From the NCBI RefSeq assembly GCF_000374005.1, contig NZ_KB893169.1, positions 176,726 to 210,746 of the forward strand: 34,021 bases of DNA. The letters run 5' to 3'. The notes under the pieces were generated by a model that saw nothing but the letters and a program-made list of their open reading frames with translations, searched no databases and was not told the DNA's origin. This stretch comes from Kiloniella laminariae DSM 19542. Its GTDB lineage: Bacteria > Pseudomonadota > Alphaproteobacteria > Kiloniellales > Kiloniellaceae. Shown piece by piece: positions 33,774 through 34,021 of this stretch; the first letter of the stretch is position 1; each line of letters opens with the position of its first letter. Both the position numbers and the translations under genes were made by a program.

Positions 33774-34021
33774 TGTGTTCAAAAGTAGAATTTTCTCGGC
33801 AATATACCTGAGGAGATTTTAGATGAAGAATTCACGATTTAGCGAAGCCCAGATCATGTCAATTTTAAAGCAGGCAGAAGGTGGTGCGCCGGTTTCTGAG
33901 CTTTGCCGTGAACACGGGATGAGCAGTGCGTCTTTTTACAAATGGCGGGCAAAATACGGCGGCATGGATGCCTCTCTGATTTCTGAGATGAAGGACCTGG
34001 CAGAACAAAACCGCCGCTTGA
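33774..34021 (+). mobile_element. IS3-family insertion sequence, left part (cut by window edge)
   Basis: The segment begins near TGTGTTCAAAAG at 33774-33785, a plausible IS3-type left end (TG...), and contains the start of an IS3-type orfA. The right end and orfB lie outside the window, so the exact boundary and target duplication cannot be tested. The 76 bp between luxC and this end hold nothing recognised. Confidence 0.65.
33823..34021 (+). CDS. IS3-family transposase OrfA, N-terminal fragment
   Basis: Sixty-six codons are visible, starting MKNSRFSEAQIMSILKQAEG and continuing with PVSELCREHGMSSASFYKW, the helix-turn-helix of IS3-family OrfA proteins. AEQNRRL begins the leucine-zipper-like part. 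OrfA binds the IS ends and is joined to OrfB by frameshifting in this family. GAGGAG lies upstream of the ATG. The gene runs off the window edge. Confidence 0.92.
   Translation, partial: MKNSRFSEAQIMSILKQAEGGAPVSELCREHGMSSASFYKWRAKYGGMDASLISEMKDLAEQNRRL

Noticed and set aside
1-34021. tRNA, rRNA, CRISPR array or prophage genes.
   Set aside because: No cloverleaf-type sequence, regularly spaced repeat array or phage structural gene was recognised by reading. Small RNAs cannot be excluded this way.

Overview
This window is a large flagellar and chemotaxis locus from an alphaproteobacterium. A chromosomal recA-cckA junction lies at the left edge. An unusual lipid/aldehyde-type gene set and an insertion sequence lie at the right edge. 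The assignment rests on a CckA-type hybrid kinase, CtrA-like TTAA-N7-TTAA boxes, a FliX homologue, a DUF6468-type protein and a MotE-type protein, all typical of Alphaproteobacteria. Base composition is near balanced by eye, and the content fits Rhodospirillales, Sneathiellales or Kiloniellales-like marine bacteria better than Caulobacter or rhizobia. The genus cannot be decided from the sequence.

Layout. (1) 1-2622, minus strand: the first 45 codons of recA, then cckA. (2) 2800-6246, minus: flhB, fliR, fliQ, fliE, flgC, flgB (export gate and proximal rod), with a CtrA-like box upstream of flgB. (3) 6482-8696, plus: csrA, an FlhB C-terminal-domain paralogue, a small unknown protein, fliO and fliP. 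(4) 8797-9087: a 291-bp non-coding element with 32-bp imperfect terminal inverted repeats and a possible TTA target duplication. (5) 9088-15431, minus: cheY, cheZ, a degenerate MotB-like protein, a MotB/OmpA-like protein and a 1,219-residue periplasmic repeat/TPR protein. (6) 15675-18530, minus: fliL, fliM, a DUF6468-type membrane protein and motE. (7) 18949-22240, plus: flgF, flgG, flgA, flgH behind a sigma-54-type promoter, ending at a strong bidirectional terminator. (8) 22320-23272, minus: a one-cysteine dksA and fliX. (9) 23540-28923, plus: flgI, flgJ (rod-binding part only), an flgN-like gene, flgK, flgL and fliW, with a near-consensus sigma-54 promoter upstream of flgI. (10) 28936-33696, plus: a tightly packed block starting 12 bp after fliW that encodes an acyl carrier protein, a FabG-like reductase, an AMP-forming acyl ligase, a LuxE-like acyl-protein synthetase and a LuxC-like acyl reductase, with no luciferase genes. 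(11) 33774-34021: the left end of an IS3-family element, cut by the window edge.

How the parts fit. CckA sits at the top of the CtrA phosphorelay, and two early flagellar units (flgB and fliL) carry CtrA-like boxes. FliX, which in Caulobacter couples assembly to the sigma-54 activator FlbD, is encoded beside two later units (flgF and flgI) with sigma-54-type promoters. CsrA and its antagonist FliW are both present, suggesting post-transcriptional control of filament genes. The motor-control block joins the switch protein FliM, CheY, its phosphatase CheZ, two MotB-like proteins, MotE and a large TPR scaffold candidate. The LuxC/LuxE-like block looks co-transcribed with late flagellar genes. 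It is the best candidate for an undescribed system, possibly making an acyl-derived modification of the filament or cell surface; that function is inference. MotA, FliF, FliG, FliN, FliI and flagellin are not in the window. No tRNA, rRNA or CRISPR array was seen.
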